From the NCBI GenBank assembly GCA_017302755.1, contig JAFLCR010000037.1, forward strand, positions 1 through 14,034: a stretch of 14,034 nt of DNA. Reading direction: 5' to 3'. The stretch comes from Alphaproteobacteria bacterium (GTDB lineage Bacteria > Pseudomonadota > Alphaproteobacteria > Rickettsiales > JAFLCR01). The notes beneath the pieces were generated by a model. It did no database searches and had not been told where the DNA came from. It saw only the letters and a program-made list of their open reading frames with translations. A program made the translations under genes and the position numbers. Positions within the stretch are counted from its first letter, which is position 1; every line of letters begins with the position of its first letter. Below are positions 12,312 through 14,034 of this stretch, piece after piece.

Positions 12312-13412
12312 ATGACTCAGACCACCACCGCCCTCCTTCAGGAGCCGGAAGACCGCACCAACCCCATGGCCACCGACGGCTTTGAATTCGTCGAATACGC
12401 CACGCGCGATCCAAAGCCGCTGGAAGAGTTGTTCACGAAACTCGGCTTTTCCGCCGTGGCGAAACACCGTTCGAAAAACGTCACGCTCTGGCGCCAGGGT
12501 GACATCAACTTCATCCTGAACGCCGAGCCGGGCAGCTATGCGGAAGGTTTTTATAACGCGCATGGCCCATCTGCGGCAGCCATGGCGTTTCGCGTGAAGG
12601 ATGCGGCCAAGGCTATTGTCCGCGCCAAGTCGCTCGGTGCAGAAATCGTCGAGGCGAAAGTCGGGCCAATGGAGCTGCACATTCCTGCGATCCGGGGCAT
12701 CGGCGGAAGCCTGCTTTATCTTGTGGATATGTACGGTCCGCGCACGATTTACGACATCGACTTCACGCCCATTCCCGGTGTAGACCAGCATCCCAAAGGC
12801 GCGGGCCTCACCTATATCGACCACCTCACGCACAACGTCTACCGCGGCAAGATGGCGGAGTGGGCGGGGTTCTACGAAAAGCTCTTCAACTTCCGCGAAA
12901 TCCGCTATTTCGACATCGAAGGCAAGCTCACCGGCCTCAAGAGCAAGGCAATGACGAGCCCATGCGGAAAAATCCGCATCCCCATCAACGAGTCCTCGGA
13001 CGACAAATCGCAGATCGAGGAATACCTGAAAGAATATAAAGGCGAAGGCATCCAGCACATCGCGCTGGCGACCGGCGACATCTACGCCACGGTGGAGGAT
13101 TTGCGCAAGCGCGGCGTTGCCTTCATGGATACGCCGGACACGTATTACGAGCTGGTGGAAAAGCGCGTTCCCGGCCACGGCGAGGATCTGCCGCGCCTGC
13201 AGAAGAACCGCATCCTCATCGACGGCGCGCCCGGCGCGCGCGAGGGCGACCCCAATTCCGGCCTGCTGCTGCAGATCTTCACCAACACGGTGATTGGGCC
13301 GATCTTCTATGAAATCATCCAGCGCAAAGGCAACGAGGGTTTTGGCGAGGGCAACTTCCGCGCGCTCTTTGAATCCATCGAGCTCGACCAGGTGCGAAGG
13401 GGCGTTCTCTAA
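12312..13412 (+). CDS. hpd: 4-hydroxyphenylpyruvate dioxygenase
   Basis: A 366-aa Fe(II) enzyme that turns 4-hydroxyphenylpyruvate into homogentisate with loss of CO2. The ligands H171 (DHLTHN), H249 (IQHIALAT) and E334 (FYEIIQRKG) are at the positions expected for the bacterial enzyme (161, 240, 322), and the tandem vicinal-oxygen-chelate domains are complete. Its N-terminal domain (FEFVEYATRDPKPLEELF) is the usual one. ATG 12312 has AGGA 6 nt before it. It is divergent from phhA and followed after 139 bp by hmgA in the same direction, so the three form the Phe/Tyr to homogentisate catabolic block. Confidence 0.96.
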   Translation: MTQTTTALLQEPEDRTNPMATDGFEFVEYATRDPKPLEELFTKLGFSAVAKHRSKNVTLWRQGDINFILNAEPGSYAEGFYNAHGPSAAAMAFRVKDAAKAIVRAKSLGAEIVEAKVGPMELHIPAIRGIGGSLLYLVDMYGPRTIYDIDFTPIPGVDQHPKGAGLTYIDHLTHNVYRGKMAEWAGFYEKLFNFREIRYFDIEGKLTGLKSKAMTSPCGKIRIPINESSDDKSQIEEYLKEYKGEGIQHIALATGDIYATVEDLRKRGVAFMDTPDTYYELVEKRVPGHGEDLPRLQKNRILIDGAPGAREGDPNSGLLLQIFTNTVIGPIFYEIIQRKGNEGFGEGNFRALFESIELDQVRRGVL

Positions 13413-13422
13413 CATTCGTCAT

Positions 13423-13453
13423 TCCCGGGCGCGCCGCATGGCGTGAACCGGGA
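13423..13453. repeat. Hairpin after hppD, part of a repeat-like intergenic unit
   Basis: TCCCGG (13423-13428) pairs with CCGGGA (13448-13453). Inside them CGCC (13432-13435) and GGCG (13440-13443) pair around a GCAT loop. There is no T-tract, so it is not an ordinary rho-independent terminator. The opening CGTCATTCCCGG is like the start of dispersed palindromic intergenic repeats found in many alphaproteobacterial genomes; I could not check copy number. Confidence 0.5.
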
Positions 13454-13454
13454 C

Positions 13455-13504
13455 ACTTGCAAAGCAACTGAGACAATTCCTCAAGAAGCAAAGCAAGTAT
13501 TGTC
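13455..13504. repeat. Interleaved inverted repeats, pseudoknot-like order, upstream of hmgA
   Basis: Arm A is ACTTGC (13455-13460) with its partner GCAAGT (13493-13498), and arm B is GACAAT (13472-13477) with its partner ATTGTC (13499-13504). The order A-B-A'-B' allows either pair or a pseudoknot. A further hairpin GCGGC-gaa-GCCGC lies at 13521-13533. All lie between hppD and hmgA, so they would be in the leader of a joint or separate hmgA transcript. Confidence 0.35.
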
Positions 13505-13540
13505 AATCCAGGAAGAACATGCGGCGAAGCCGCGCAACAC

Positions 13541-13544
13541 AGGA
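13541..13544 (+). promoter_or_regulatory. Ribosome binding site of hmgA
   Basis: AGGA lies 7 nt before the ATG at 13552 and decides the start of the homogentisate dioxygenase fragment. Confidence 0.5.
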
Positions 13545-13551
13545 TTAAGGT

Positions 13552-14034
13552 ATGAAGCGCTGGATCACCTTTCCCCCTTCCGCCGGCACATTTTCCCGCC
13601 AGGCGCATTGCGCCCTGCCGGAAAACACCTATGAGCGCGAATTCGGGCGCGAGGGATTCTTTGGCCCCACGACGCATCTGCACCACAAGCACGCGCCGAC
13701 GGGCTGGGTGAAATGGGAAGGCCCTCTCAAGCCCCGCGCCTTCGATTTCGTCAAACTCGACGCCAGCACCGACTGTCCCTGGAAAGCCATGGAGACGATG
13801 GGTAATCGCTCCTTCGCGCTGCGCTTCTGGCGCACGAACGCGAAGATGCAGCATCTGGTGGCCAACGGCGACGGCGATGAATTGCTGTTTGTCCATGCTG
13901 GCAGCGGCGATCTCTATTGCGATTTCGGGCGGCTTCCCTTTCGGGAGGGCGATTACATCCTGTTGCCGCGCGCCACGATGTGGCGTATCGAATGCGCTGA
14001 GCCTTGCGTCTTCCTGCTGATCGAAGCCACCAAC
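13552..14034 (+). CDS. hmgA: Homogentisate 1,2-dioxygenase (partial, runs off the right edge)
   Basis: 161 codons are present from ATG 13552, open at the window end. The protein has the family's early sequence: NTYEREFGREGFFGPTT, HHKHAPTGWVKWEGPLKPRAFDF, and a cupin strand pair with DELLFVHAGSGDLYCDFGRLPFREGDYILLP. The enzyme opens the homogentisate ring to maleylacetoacetate using Fe(II) and O2. The iron ligands lie further on, outside the window. Its start, with MKRWITFPPSAG and no long N-terminal extension, is that of the shorter bacterial type. It stands 139 bp after hppD in the same direction, with the interleaved inverted repeats between, and continues the tyrosine catabolic route. Confidence 0.9.
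   Translation, partial: MKRWITFPPSAGTFSRQAHCALPENTYEREFGREGFFGPTTHLHHKHAPTGWVKWEGPLKPRAFDFVKLDASTDCPWKAMETMGNRSFALRFWRTNAKMQHLVANGDGDELLFVHAGSGDLYCDFGRLPFREGDYILLPRATMWRIECAEPCVFLLIEATN

Noticed and set aside
12300..13415. Minus-strand ORF of 371 aa
   Set aside because: Antisense to hppD, whose catalytic residues are intact; shadow caused by GC-rich codon use.
13315..13896. Minus-strand ORF of 193 aa over the hppD-hmgA junction
   Set aside because: Overlaps two clearly coding genes and the repeat spacer; no recognisable motif.
1..14034. CRISPR array, rRNA gene or complete insertion sequence
   Set aside because: No regularly spaced repeats, no rRNA-like sequence and no transposase or integrase coding sequence were seen on either strand.

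Overview
The window looks like a chromosomal segment of an alphaproteobacterium. The grounds are codon bias and GC-rich coding, RecJ and aromatic-catabolism proteins of alphaproteobacterial flavour, FNR/FixK-type and TTGNCA/TATARR-type promoter elements, and a primase-helicase typical of alphaproteobacterial prophage-like elements. I cannot name the genus.

Left part (1-2313, minus strand): the N-terminus of a membrane-anchored protein runs off the left edge, followed by a 677-aa cytoplasmic protein I do not recognise. A gene-free stretch (2314-2830) holds several inverted repeats.

Accessory remnant (about 2451-4791, plus strand): a 67-aa excisionase/AlpA-like DNA-binding protein sits in an apparent operon with a broken bifunctional primase-polymerase/helicase. 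The primase N-terminus survives as a 56-aa ORF, the catalytic polymerase core is gone, and the P-loop ATPase half continues in another frame. The ATPase is fused at its C-terminus to a TIGR02391/Ymh-type domain with an R-x4-H signature of the HEPN kind. This last part is visibly AT-richer. The remnant ends 20 bp from the 3' end of an intact tRNA-Arg(CCG). A second, truncated copy of the same tRNA with its own good promoter lies behind it. This is the usual layout of a tRNA-targeting integrative element that has decayed, and it is the most unusual part of the window.

Core region (5111-9431): recJ (minus) diverges from a 119-aa small protein and a 636-aa protein of unknown function made of repeated beta-rich modules. 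A near-perfect FNR/FixK-type box lies in the gap before the 636-aa gene.

Right part (9433-14034): a PLP-dependent group II decarboxylase follows the 636-aa gene by 1 nt and is overlapped by a GFA-family zinc protein whose only sensible start codon is ACG. Next come phenylalanine 4-hydroxylase (minus), 4-hydroxyphenylpyruvate dioxygenase (plus, divergent) and the start of homogentisate 1,2-dioxygenase. Together these form the Phe -> Tyr -> (4-hydroxyphenylpyruvate) -> homogentisate -> maleylacetoacetate route. The aminotransferase step is not in the window.
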